From an uncultured Bacilli bacterium (GTDB lineage: Bacteria; Bacillota_I; Bacilli_A; RF39; UBA660): 33,519 bases of DNA. Made by a program: the position numbers and the translations under genes. Positions 1-8,992 of this stretch are shown one piece after another. The DNA lies in the NCBI GenBank assembly GCA_944358255.1, contig CALVQQ010000006.1, forward strand, positions 1 to 33,519, read 5' to 3'. The notes beneath the pieces were generated by a model. It was not told the origin of the DNA. It was given only the letters and a program-made list of their open reading frames with translations, and did not search any database. Every line of letters starts with the position of its first letter. Within the stretch, counting starts at the first letter, position 1.

Positions 1-9
1 AAAAATTAG

Positions 10-1494
<1,485 letters not shown>

Positions 1495-1504
<10 letters not shown>

Positions 1505-1525
1505 AATTTTAACTTATCTTTTTTT
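1495..1525 (+). terminator. Rho-independent terminator after the tgt operon
   Basis: Perfect 8-bp arms AGATAAGT (1495-1502) and ACTTATCT (1512-1519) with a 9-base loop are followed by a run of T on the plus strand. The hairpin covers the stop codon of the 1202-1504 gene and the end of the convergent gene at 1514-1873. Confidence 0.8.
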
Positions 1526-1873
1526 ATGATTTATTCCAAATATTCCTCCTGTTATACTAGAAAGCATTAATATAAAATAATATAGTAGACTAATTAATGA
1601 TAATTTAGAAAATATTAGTGATAATATAATTAGAAAAAATATATTTATAGTTCCCATTAATGCACCTATTAAATATCCTTTTTGCTCGCTATGTTTTGCA
1701 AGATAATATCCACTAAAAAGTGACACGATGATAAGAACGATAAATGATATTATATAAACTGATTTGTACCCAATTACATCAAAATAATTAAGAGTTGAAG
1801 TTAAAACAAGTATTATTAATAAAGAAACAATAAAATATAAAAAACCTTTTAAAATGTATTTATAATTTGGCAT
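1514..1873 (-). CDS. TIGR04086-family (YrzE-like) four-helix membrane protein
   Basis: A 119-residue, almost entirely hydrophobic protein with four predicted membrane helices (about residues 8-28, 39-60, 66-90, 92-113) and a short basic tail. Helix count, length, glycine-rich ends (SGYYLAK; GGIFGI) and position next to tgt, DUF421 and spoVB genes match the TIGR04086 family, which includes B. subtilis YrzE. Its molecular role is unknown. The start ATG at 1873 follows AAGGT. It lies convergent to the tgt operon and divergent from the DUF421 gene, so unlike in Bacillus it is on the opposite strand from tgt. The family call rests on pattern and synteny rather than a search. Confidence 0.7.
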   Translation of the reverse strand: MPNYKYILKGFLYFIVSLLIILVLTSTLNYFDVIGYKSVYIISFIVLIIVSLFSGYYLAKHSEQKGYLIGALMGTINIFFLIILSLIFSKLSLISLLYYFILMLSSITGGIFGINHKKR

Positions 1874-1954
1874 TTATTTAACCTTCTTTCTATATTAATT
1901 GTATTTATTGTTTAAAAAAATATGATTGTTCTCATAATAGTTATAGGTGATTTT

Positions 1955-2608
1955 ATGGAACTATTTATTGTAATATATAGAACTATCTTTTTCTACTTAT
2001 TTATTTTGATTATATTTAGAGTAATGGGTAAAAGGGAAGTGGGACAACTTAGTATTCAAGACTTAGTTGTAAGTATTTTAATTGCTGAATTAGTTGCTAT
2101 AAGTATAGAAGAAATAGAGGAAAGTTTATGGTTTACTGTTATTCCTATTATGATTTTAGTTGTTTTTGAATTGATTGCTGCTTTTATGTCTTTAAAGTTT
2201 AATAAGTTTAGAAATATAATGGAAGGTAAACCAGCACTTATAATTAATCAAGGTAAAATTAATTTTAAGGAAATGGTAAAACAAAGATATACTCTTGATG
2301 ATTTATTAGTCCATCTTCGTAGTAAGGATATAAAAAGTATAAATGATGTTGAATATGCTATACTTGAGAATAACGGTAATTTGAGTGTATTTAAATATAA
2401 TTTTTTAAGAATGAAAAGCGAGAATCCGTTTCCTTTAATTTTAGATGGTATAATTCAACATGATACTTTAAGATATTTAAAAAAAGATGACAAATGGCTT
2501 AAAGAATTGATTAGAAAAGAAAATACATCTATTGATGAGATATTTTATGCATTTTATAAAAATCAAAAAGCATATATTATAAAAAAAAGTGATTTGGTAA
2601 GGTTCTAA
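1955..2608 (+). CDS. YetF/YrbG-like DUF421 membrane protein
   Basis: A 217-residue protein with three N-terminal membrane helices and a cytoplasmic alpha/beta C-terminal domain, as in the YetF family. Recognisable segments are RVMGKREVGQLS followed by QDLVVSILIAEL after helix 1, then YTLDDLLVHLRSKDI and VEYAILENNGNLSV in the soluble domain. The start is the ATG at 1955 with GGTGA at 1946-1950; the longer frame from 1922 adds 11 residues with no ribosome-binding site. The 3' end overlaps the last 4 bases of convergent spoVB. B. subtilis YrbG sits in the same place beside spoVB. YetF-family proteins have been linked to spore membranes, but the function here is not shown. Confidence 0.85.
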   Translation: MELFIVIYRTIFFYLFILIIFRVMGKREVGQLSIQDLVVSILIAELVAISIEEIEESLWFTVIPIMILVVFELIAAFMSLKFNKFRNIMEGKPALIINQGKINFKEMVKQRYTLDDLLVHLRSKDIKSINDVEYAILENNGNLSVFKYNFLRMKSENPFPLILDGIIQHDTLRYLKKDDKWLKELIRKENTSIDEIFYAFYKNQKAYIIKKSDLVRF

Positions 2609-2623
2609 TATAGAACTTTTTTT
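2602..2623 (+). terminator. Terminator of the DUF421 gene, inside the spoVB 3' end
   Basis: GTTCTA (2602-2607), loop ATA and TAGAAC (2611-2616) are followed by seven T residues. The arms overlap the DUF421 stop codon and the spoVB stop codon on the other strand. Confidence 0.65.
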
Positions 2624-3909
2624 ATTGTCTTTATATAACATAATGTACTGAATAATAAACTAACTATAATTGATATGATAAGTGAATACATTCCGATTTT
2701 AAAGAAAGACGTGATAAAAATAATTAAAAGCTTAATAACTGAACTTCCTATTGTTATATACATACTTTCTTTAGATTTATCTAGTGCCTGTAATGAATTT
2801 GATAATGGCATATCTATAAAATACATTAACATGAATGGGGCTAATACTTTTATGTAATTTACTCCTAAATTTGTGTTATAAATTAAATTTAAAAAATAGT
2901 TTGGAAAAAGATATATTATAATTGTAGATACTAATCCAATAAGTAGACTCAATGAAACGATTTGTTTAATTCTTGTTATACATTTTTTCTTATTTCCAAT
3001 GTAAAAATACTTTGATAGTTCTGGTATTAATGCTGTAGAAATTGATTGAGTAAAAAACTGTGGAATAAGTAGTAAACCTAGTACATAACCATTTATAATT
3101 CCATATTCAGTTAAGATAAAATTTTTTGAATATCCAACATATAATAAAACATTCGTTAAAATTATTGGTTCAAAAAAGTGTGCTAAACTACCTACAACTT
3201 TACTTGAAGTCGATGGAACACTTATATTTAATACATCTTTTATATCTCTTTTATTTGGTTTTATATCTTCTTTTTGTATTTTTACTCCTTTTGGAAGGCC
3301 AAGAAGCATTACTACAACTGAAAAGCTTTCACTTAATATATTTACTAATATTATTACTGATATTGTTAGTTCAACGCTTATTTCTATACATTTTGGAATA
3401 CATATTATTAAAATTGCAAGTCTTAAGATTTGTTCACTTATATTTGATAAAATATATGGAAGCATTCTTTGTTTACCCCAAAAATATCCTTTAATTATAC
3501 TTGAAAGGCCAATAAATGGTAATGTAAAACCAATACATATTATTGGATAAATAAGTCTCCCTTCTTTTAAAAATATTGTTGCAAGTGGTCTTGATATTAT
3601 AAATAATATTATAATTGTTATAATGTTAAATAATAATGATACTGGTATGATTGAAAAAATAACTTTTTTGCTGCTTCGTTTTGGTATTGCAACTAATTTA
3701 CTTATTGCAATCGGAAAAGATAATGTTGCAATTACAATAAATAATGAAAAAGTAGGCATTAATAAACTATATAAGCCTAAGCCTTCGGTACCTAAATATC
3801 TTGAAATAATTATTCTTAAAATAAATCCTAAAAATTTTGATAAAAAGCCCCCAGTTAATAAAATAAATGTTGAAGCAAAAAATTTGTTTTTAAATAACTT
3901 TTTAATCAT
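2605..3909 (-). CDS. spoVB: SpoVB-like MATE/MOP-superfamily flippase
   Basis: A membrane protein of about 434 residues with roughly 12-14 hydrophobic helices and the N-terminal pattern of the polysaccharide/lipid exporter family (FLSKFLGFILRIIISRYLG, then GLYSLLMP). SpoVB of B. subtilis is needed for spore cortex formation and is thought to flip a lipid-linked cell wall precursor; MurJ and other MOP exporters are related. The position beside the DUF421 and TIGR04086 genes copies the Bacillus spoVB neighbourhood and favours SpoVB over a general MurJ. The start is uncertain: ATG 3909 gives the family-like start MIKKLFKNK, while ATG 3933 would add 8 residues; neither has a good ribosome-binding site. 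It is divergent from hisS. Confidence 0.85.
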   Translation of the reverse strand: MIKKLFKNKFFASTFILLTGGFLSKFLGFILRIIISRYLGTEGLGLYSLLMPTFSLFIVIATLSFPIAISKLVAIPKRSSKKVIFSIIPVSLLFNIITIIILFIISRPLATIFLKEGRLIYPIICIGFTLPFIGLSSIIKGYFWGKQRMLPYILSNISEQILRLAILIICIPKCIEISVELTISVIILVNILSESFSVVVMLLGLPKGVKIQKEDIKPNKRDIKDVLNISVPSTSSKVVGSLAHFFEPIILTNVLLYVGYSKNFILTEYGIINGYVLGLLLIPQFFTQSISTALIPELSKYFYIGNKKKCITRIKQIVSLSLLIGLVSTIIIYLFPNYFLNLIYNTNLGVNYIKVLAPFMLMYFIDMPLSNSLQALDKSKESMYITIGSSVIKLLIIFITSFFKIGMYSLIISIIVSLLFSTLCYIKTIKKVLY

Positions 3910-3940
3910 ATTTAAATATATGAGAAAATACATAAAAAAA

Positions 3941-3969
3941 TTTACTTATATTTTGATGAGTGTTATAAT
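3941..3969 (+). promoter_or_regulatory. Sigma-A promoter for hisS-aspS
   Basis: TTTACT (3941-3946) and TATAAT (3964-3969) are separated by exactly 17 bp. The predicted start near 3976 leaves a leader of under 20 bases, so there is no room for the T-box found upstream of many Bacillus synthetase genes. Confidence 0.7.
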
Positions 3970-3993
3970 AAAAGAAATTTAGGAGTGATTTTT

Positions 3994-5247
3994 ATGATAC
4001 AAAAGCCTAAGGGAACTATTGATTTATTTGGTGAAAAGGGGAAGATTTTTAATAACATTGAGATGTATACTCATGATTTTATGAAACTTAATAATTTTGA
4101 GTATGTAAAAGTTCCTACTTTTGAATCAAGTAATTTGTATAAAAGGGGTGTAGGTGAGAGTACCGATATCGTTAATAAGGAAACTTATGATTTTGTAGAT
4201 AAAGGCGGAAGAGAAATGACTCTTAGACCTGAATTTACGGCTGGCATTGTTAGAAGTTATATTGAAAATAAAGAGTATTCTTATAATAGACTTAAAAAAT
4301 ATTATTATTTTGGTTCTTGCTTTAGATATGAAAGACCACAAAACGGAAGATTTAGAGAATTTACTCAGTTTGGTGTTGAAGTTATTGGGGCTAAAAATGC
4401 TCGTTTAGATGCGGATATAATTTATATGGCTTATAAGTATTTAGAAGGTATTGGTATTAAAAATTTAAAAGTCAAGATTAATACTTTGGGTGATAACGAG
4501 AGTAGAAATAAATATAAAGAGATTTTAAAAGAATATATTAGTAAGGATTATGACAATTTGTGTGATTTGTGTAAAGATAGATTTGATAGAAATCCTCTAC
4601 GTATTTTAGATTGTAAATATGATGGAAGTAGGGATTACATAAAAAATGCGCCAAAGACAATTGATTATTTAAATGAAGATAGTATAAACTATTTTAATAG
4701 TGTTAAAGATAGTTTGAATGAGTTAGGAATTGATTATGAAGTTGATACTACATTAGTGAGAGGTCTTGATTATTATACTCATACTGTTTTTGAAATAATT
4801 TCTTCCGATGAAAGATTAGGTTTAGCTAGTACTATATGCGGTGGTGGAAGATATGATAATTTAGTTCGTATGTTAGATGGGCCAGATACTGCTGCTATTG
4901 GTTTTGCTATCGGAATTGAAAGAATAATAACTGTTTTAGAAAGCGATGAAGAGTTTAAGATAGAAAATGATATTGATATTTATGTGATGAATTTAACGAA
5001 TGATGCGTTTGCTTATAAATTAAATAATGATTTGAGAAGCAATGGGTACGTATCTGAAATATGTTATGAAAACAAAAATATGAAACAACAATGGAAAATA
5101 GTTGACGAATTAAATCCTAGTTTTGTCGTTATAATTGGAGAAGATGAGATTGCTAGTGGTTATGTAACTATTAAAGATAATAAGACAAAAGAACAAATAA
5201 ATGTTAAAAATGAAGATATAATTGAATACTTTAATACTTATTATTAG
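3994..5247 (+). CDS. hisS: Histidyl-tRNA synthetase
   Basis: Charges tRNA-His; a class II synthetase of 417 residues, normal for the bacterial enzyme. Visible motifs are TLRPEFTAGIVR early on, motif 2 (FRYERPQ then GRFREFTQFGVE), the histidine-specific RGLDYYTHTVFE and CGGGRYDNLV, and motif 3 (AIGFAIGIERI). A C-terminal anticodon-binding domain (IDIYVMNL to EQINVKN) follows. I start at ATG 3994, 8 bases after AGGAG at 3981-3985; the GTG at 3985 lies inside the ribosome-binding site. aspS follows after 8 bases, so the pair forms an operon as in Bacillus. The promoter at 3941-3969 serves both. Confidence 0.97.
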   Translation: MIQKPKGTIDLFGEKGKIFNNIEMYTHDFMKLNNFEYVKVPTFESSNLYKRGVGESTDIVNKETYDFVDKGGREMTLRPEFTAGIVRSYIENKEYSYNRLKKYYYFGSCFRYERPQNGRFREFTQFGVEVIGAKNARLDADIIYMAYKYLEGIGIKNLKVKINTLGDNESRNKYKEILKEYISKDYDNLCDLCKDRFDRNPLRILDCKYDGSRDYIKNAPKTIDYLNEDSINYFNSVKDSLNELGIDYEVDTTLVRGLDYYTHTVFEIISSDERLGLASTICGGGRYDNLVRMLDGPDTAAIGFAIGIERIITVLESDEEFKIENDIDIYVMNLTNDAFAYKLNNDLRSNGYVSEICYENKNMKQQWKIVDELNPSFVVIIGEDEIASGYVTIKDNKTKEQINVKNEDIIEYFNTYY

Positions 5248-5255
5248 GAGGATAT

Positions 5256-6965
5256 ATGAAAAAAATAAGTAATACTCAGTTCAACGTAAAAAATGTTGGC
5301 GAAACGGTTGAACTTTATGGCTGGGCGAGTAAGATAAGAAAACTTGGTAATTTGATTTTTATTGATTTAAGAGATAGATCAGGAATTATACAATTAGTTG
5401 TAAATAGTGATAATGCTAATTACGAAAAGGCTTTAGAAATAAAAAATGAGTATGTTTTAAAAGTAAATGGAACTATTGTTAAAAGAAGTAACCCTAATAC
5501 TGAAATTCCTACTGGTGAAATTGAAATAGATGTTACTAATCTTGAAATTTTAAATACATCTATGCCTTTGCCTTTTGATATTAAAAGTGATAATGTTAGT
5601 GAAGAATTAAGATTAAAATATAGATATTTAGATTTAAGAAAAGAAGAGTTACAAAGTTATTTAATTACTAGACACAAAATAACTCAAAGTGTAAGAAAAT
5701 ATCTAGATAATTTAGGTTTTGTTGAAGTTGAAACACCTATATTAACTGCTACTAGCCCTGAAGGTGCTAGAGACTATTTGGTTCCCTCTAGAATACAAAA
5801 AGGAACGTTCTATGCTTTACCACAATCTCCTCAGTTATTCAAACAATTATTGATGGTTGCTGGTTTTGAAAAATATTACCAAATTGCAAGATGTTTTAGA
5901 GATGAAGATTTAAGAGCTGATAGACAACCTGAGTTTACTCAAATAGATATTGAAATGTCTTTTGTAAATGAAGAAGATATCTTTGGAGTGGTTGAAGGAA
6001 TGTTTAAAGAGGTAATGAAAAATGTTAAAAATATTGATTTGGAAATTCCTTTTAGAAGAATGACTTATGCTGATGCTATTAATAATTATGGTACTGATAA
6101 ACCTGATACTAGATTTGATATGTTAATTAGTGATATAACTAATATTTTACATGAAAATAAATTGTCTTTGTTACAAAAAGATTTTATAGGTGCGATTGTT
6201 GCTAAAAAAAGTGATGCAATGTTTTCTAGAAAAAAAGTTGATGAGTTAGCTATTGACTTAAAAAATTATAAAATCGATAATTTATTCTTCGTTAAATATA
6301 ATAATGAATTTACAGGTAATATTGCGAATTCTTTGTCTGATAATGAAAAAGATAGTATTAAGAATTATCTTGGATTAGAGGATGGCGATATTGTATTTAT
6401 TATTGCAGGTGATAAGAATAGGGTTTTACAGGCTTTAGGTGCATTAAGAATAAATGTGGCAAGATATTTAGATATTATTCCTAAAGATAAATTTAATTTT
6501 CTATGGATTACGGATTTTCCTATGTTTGAATGGAGTGAAGAAGAAAATAGATACGTGTCTGCCCATCATCCGTTTACAATGCCTAAAGATGTTAATGCTT
6601 TAGATGATCCAGAAAATTGTTATGCTAGAAGTTATGATATTGTTTTAAATGGTTATGAACTAGCAAGTGGAAGTATAAGAATTCATGATAAAAATATTCA
6701 AAGTAAAGTTTTTGAAAAATTAGGTATAAGCGAAGAAGAAGCTCAAAGAAAATTTGGCTATTTGTTAGAAGCATTTAAGTATGGTGCTCCTCCTCATGGT
6801 GGTATTGCTCCAGGACTTGATAGAATTACAATGATTCTTTGTGGTACTGATAATATTAAAGATGTTGTTGCGTTTCCTAAAACACAAAGTGCTTCTTGTT
6901 TGATGACTAATGCTCCAAGTAAAGCTAATGATAAGCAATTAAAAGAGTTGGGTATAAAATTTTAA
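5256..6965 (+). CDS. aspS: Aspartyl-tRNA synthetase
   Basis: A class IIb synthetase of 569 residues, near the usual bacterial length of about 590. In order it has an N-terminal OB-fold anticodon domain (ELYGWASKIRKLGNLIFIDL), motif 1 region (GFVEVETPILTATSPEGARD), motif 2 (RCFRDEDLRADRQPEFTQID), the bacterial GAD insertion (about residues 280-410) and motif 3 (GGIAPGLDRI). The ribosome-binding site AGGAGGAT lies at 5246-5253 and overlaps the hisS stop codon, so translation of the two is coupled. Whether it also charges tRNA-Asn cannot be decided here. No clear terminator is seen right after the stop codon. Confidence 0.97.
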   Translation: MKKISNTQFNVKNVGETVELYGWASKIRKLGNLIFIDLRDRSGIIQLVVNSDNANYEKALEIKNEYVLKVNGTIVKRSNPNTEIPTGEIEIDVTNLEILNTSMPLPFDIKSDNVSEELRLKYRYLDLRKEELQSYLITRHKITQSVRKYLDNLGFVEVETPILTATSPEGARDYLVPSRIQKGTFYALPQSPQLFKQLLMVAGFEKYYQIARCFRDEDLRADRQPEFTQIDIEMSFVNEEDIFGVVEGMFKEVMKNVKNIDLEIPFRRMTYADAINNYGTDKPDTRFDMLISDITNILHENKLSLLQKDFIGAIVAKKSDAMFSRKKVDELAIDLKNYKIDNLFFVKYNNEFTGNIANSLSDNEKDSIKNYLGLEDGDIVFIIAGDKNRVLQALGALRINVARYLDIIPKDKFNFLWITDFPMFEWSEEENRYVSAHHPFTMPKDVNALDDPENCYARSYDIVLNGYELASGSIRIHDKNIQSKVFEKLGISEEEAQRKFGYLLEAFKYGAPPHGGIAPGLDRITMILCGTDNIKDVVAFPKTQSASCLMTNAPSKANDKQLKELGIKF

Positions 6966-6974
6966 GTGGATTTT

Positions 6975-7138
6975 ATGTTAGATTGTAGTTGTGCTGTGCT
7001 AATGCAAGGGTAGTTAGAGAAGATAAAATTCATTTTATTCCCGTTCATGTTTGTATTGGTAAATATGATAGAAAAAATAATTTGTTTTATGATTACATTT
7101 CTAATTCAGTAATATTTAATATTTCAAATAGTGCCTAA
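6975..7138 (+). pseudogene. Possible remnant of a small gene after aspS
   Basis: The 306 bases between aspS and the TtcA-like gene hold no intact gene. A 49-codon open stretch (6989-7138) reads as plausible protein (VREDKIHFIPVHVC, then IGKYDRKNNLFYDYI) but lacks an ATG start. An ATG at 6975 in another frame gives MLDCSCAVLMQG before stopping at 7013. A single indel near 7005 could join the two into a protein of about 54 residues. I do not recognise the family, and it may be chance. The rest (7139-7260) is AT-rich, with a TATAAT at 7139-7144 but no good -35 element, and probably carries the promoter of the next gene. Confidence 0.3.
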
Positions 7139-7271
7139 TATAATAGTTGGGAAATTTTTTAAAAAATGTTTTTTATAAAATTTTTGATAATTATAAACGA
7201 ATAGAACTTTTAGTTTGTTTGAAGTGATGAAGATGGAATAAAATTAGAGTAAAGAAAAGGGGGGAAAAAAT

Positions 7272-8048
7272 ATGAAAGAAGTGCAGCAGAAGGTAGAAAA
7301 TAGCATTATAAAAAAATATAGAAAAGAAATATGGCGTAATTTTGTTAAGGCTGTTCAAGAATTTAATTTGATAGAAGATGGTGACAAAATTGCTGTTTGT
7401 ATTAGTGGTGGTAAAGATTCTTTTTTGCTAGCAAAATGTATGGAAGAGTTACAGAAACATGGCAAAATTAGTTTTGAACTTTGCTATATTTTGATGAATC
7501 CAGGATATAGAGAAAAACATTTGGATTTAATACATCAAAATGCAACTAAACTTAATTTAAAGTTACATATATTTAATAGCAATATTTTTGACCAGATAGA
7601 TGGCGAAAAAGATATATGTTATTTATGTGCAAGAAAAAGAAGAGGGGCTTTATATAGTGAAGCTATGAAATTAGGTTGTAATAAGATTGCTTTAGGGCAC
7701 CATTTTGATGATGTTATTGAAACAGTACTTATGTCTATGATTTATAATGGCGAATTTAAAACTATGATGCCAATTTTATCATCAGTTAATTTTAAGCCTA
7801 TTAAACTTATTAGACCTCTTTATTACGTTAGAGAAAAAGATATAATATCATGGGTAAACTATAATAATTTAACTTTCCTCGATTGCGCATGCAAGGTAAC
7901 TGAAAAGAATATGGGCAAAAGGAATGAAATGAAAAAGCTAATAACTGAATTAAATGAGTTATATAAAGGCGCGGACGTTAATATTATGAATAGTACTAAG
8001 AATGTTAATTTAAATACTATTATTAGTTATTATAGTAAAAAAGAATAA
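7272..8048 (+). CDS. TtcA-family PP-loop tRNA thiolation protein
   Basis: A 258-residue member of the PP-loop ATPases closest in pattern to TtcA, which thiolates cytidine 32 of tRNA with an iron-sulfur cluster. It has the ATP-binding loop SGGKDS at residues 45-50, the cysteine pair C116-x-x-C119 (CYLC) and a C-terminal CAC (C205, C207) that would give the third cluster ligand, plus LGHHFDD at 141-147. This arrangement favours TtcA over TilS or MnmA. The start ATG follows AGGGGGG, a strong ribosome-binding site. It stands alone between aspS and the 6S RNA gene, a position where Bacillus has no such gene, so it looks like a lineage-specific insertion. The exact tRNA target is inferred only. Confidence 0.85.
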   Translation: MKEVQQKVENSIIKKYRKEIWRNFVKAVQEFNLIEDGDKIAVCISGGKDSFLLAKCMEELQKHGKISFELCYILMNPGYREKHLDLIHQNATKLNLKLHIFNSNIFDQIDGEKDICYLCARKRRGALYSEAMKLGCNKIALGHHFDDVIETVLMSMIYNGEFKTMMPILSSVNFKPIKLIRPLYYVREKDIISWVNYNNLTFLDCACKVTEKNMGKRNEMKKLITELNELYKGADVNIMNSTKNVNLNTIISYYSKKE

Positions 8049-8092
8049 TGTAAAGATTTTACGCTTTAAGTATATTTTTTATAAATATATGG

Positions 8093-8098
8093 TATAAT
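8093..8098 (+). promoter_or_regulatory. -10 element of the 6S RNA promoter
   Basis: A consensus TATAAT lies 7-12 bases upstream of the closing stem of the 6S RNA, which puts the start near 8105. No good -35 hexamer is seen at 17 bp; the spacer is very AT-rich. Confidence 0.6.
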
Positions 8099-8104
8099 AA
8101 AATT

Positions 8105-8280
8105 ACCTGAAGATAATGATTGTCGTAACAAATAAACCGACTATTTAATTTTCTTGGGAGCATAATTAATGTGCTGTGTTGAATGCTTAGTTTACTAAGA
8201 ATCCTAATGGCATTATGTTGCTTACCACCTCGTCTACGGCGAGATTTATTTAAACGGCAGTCGTATCTTTGGGCTTTTTT
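8105..8280 (+). ncRNA. ssrS: 6S RNA (SsrS/BsrA type)
   Basis: A non-coding stretch of about 175 bases with the 6S layout. A long closing stem pairs AAGATA (8110-8115) with TATCTT (8264-8269) and GATTGTCGT (8118-8126) with ACGGCAGTC (8254-8262). An upper stem joins AGCAT/AATG near 8159-8172 to the strand around 8209-8223. The apical hairpin is CTTAG (8186-8190)/CTAAG (8195-8199), and a small hairpin CTCG/CGAG (8229-8243) lies in the 3' side of the central bubble. It ends in a T run after GGGC. 6S RNA mimics an open promoter and binds housekeeping RNA polymerase. In B. subtilis the bsrA gene also lies between aspS and yrvM (tcdA), so structure and synteny agree. Confidence 0.85.
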
Positions 8281-8296
8281 ATGATTTGGAGTACGT

Positions 8297-8974
8297 ATGA
8301 ATTTAGATAGATTAGAAAGTCTTATTGGAAAAGAAAATTTAAATAAATTACAAAATATTAAAATTGCTATTGTAGGTATTGGTGGAGTGGGTGGCTATGT
8401 TTTAGAAGGACTCGTTAGATCTGGAGTTATGAATATTACTTTAATTGATGGTGATAAAATTGACCCTACAAACTTAAATAGGCAAATAATATCCACATCA
8501 AACAATATAGGTGAACTTAAGGTTAATGAAGCTGCTAAAAGAGTGATACAAATTAATCCTAATGTAATTGTAAATAAATTTTCTATTTTTTTAACTAAGG
8601 AAAATATACAAGAAATTATAGATAATGATTTTGATTACGTTATTGATGCTTGTGATGATGTTGCTGCAAAAATTGAACTTATAAAGTTTTGTTATAAAAA
8701 TAATATTAAAATTATTTCGTCTATGGGTACAGCAAAAAAATTAGATGGTAATAAATTTAAAATTGATACTTTGAATAATACAAAATATTGTCCTTTAGCG
8801 AAGAAAATTAGGAAGAGTTTATCACTAGATGAACAAAAATATACTACTGTTGTTTATAGTGAAGAAGTACAAAAAGATATTAATGTCTTAGGCTCAATAT
8901 CTTATGTCCCAGCTATAGCTGGCTTATTAATTTGTAATGCAATTATTAATGATATAATAAAAATAGAAAATTAA
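8297..8974 (+). CDS. tcdA: tRNA threonylcarbamoyladenosine dehydratase TcdA (YrvM)
   Basis: An E1-like, ATP-dependent enzyme that cyclises t6A at position 37 of ANN-decoding tRNAs to ct6A. The 225-residue protein has the nucleotide-binding loop GIGGVGGYV near residue 27, LIDGDKIDPTNLNRQ, and the ThiF-family DACDD segment. The usual late CxxC zinc motif of larger E1 enzymes is absent, as is common for TcdA. The start ATG follows GGAG at 8288-8291, just 17 bases after the 6S RNA ends. I see no separate promoter, so transcripts reading through the 6S terminator may feed it. It is convergent with rarA, as with the Bacillus yrvM/yrvN gene pair. Confidence 0.9.
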   Translation: MNLDRLESLIGKENLNKLQNIKIAIVGIGGVGGYVLEGLVRSGVMNITLIDGDKIDPTNLNRQIISTSNNIGELKVNEAAKRVIQINPNVIVNKFSIFLTKENIQEIIDNDFDYVIDACDDVAAKIELIKFCYKNNIKIISSMGTAKKLDGNKFKIDTLNNTKYCPLAKKIRKSLSLDEQKYTTVVYSEEVQKDINVLGSISYVPAIAGLLICNAIINDIIKIEN

Positions 8975-8992
8975 ATTTCTATTTATTGTTTT
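8961..8992. terminator. Shared bidirectional terminator of tcdA and rarA
   Basis: AAATAGAAA (8961-8969) and TTTCTATTT (8976-8984) form a 9-bp stem with a 6-base loop, A-rich before and T-rich after. The stop codons of both convergent genes lie within it. Confidence 0.6.

Noticed and set aside
3126-3982. Plus-strand open frames of 119-122 codons opposite spoVB
   Set aside because: They lie entirely over the spoVB coding strand, have low-complexity products and no ribosome-binding sites.
3934-3993. A possible T-box leader before hisS
   Set aside because: The predicted transcript leader is under 20 bases and contains no T-box consensus.
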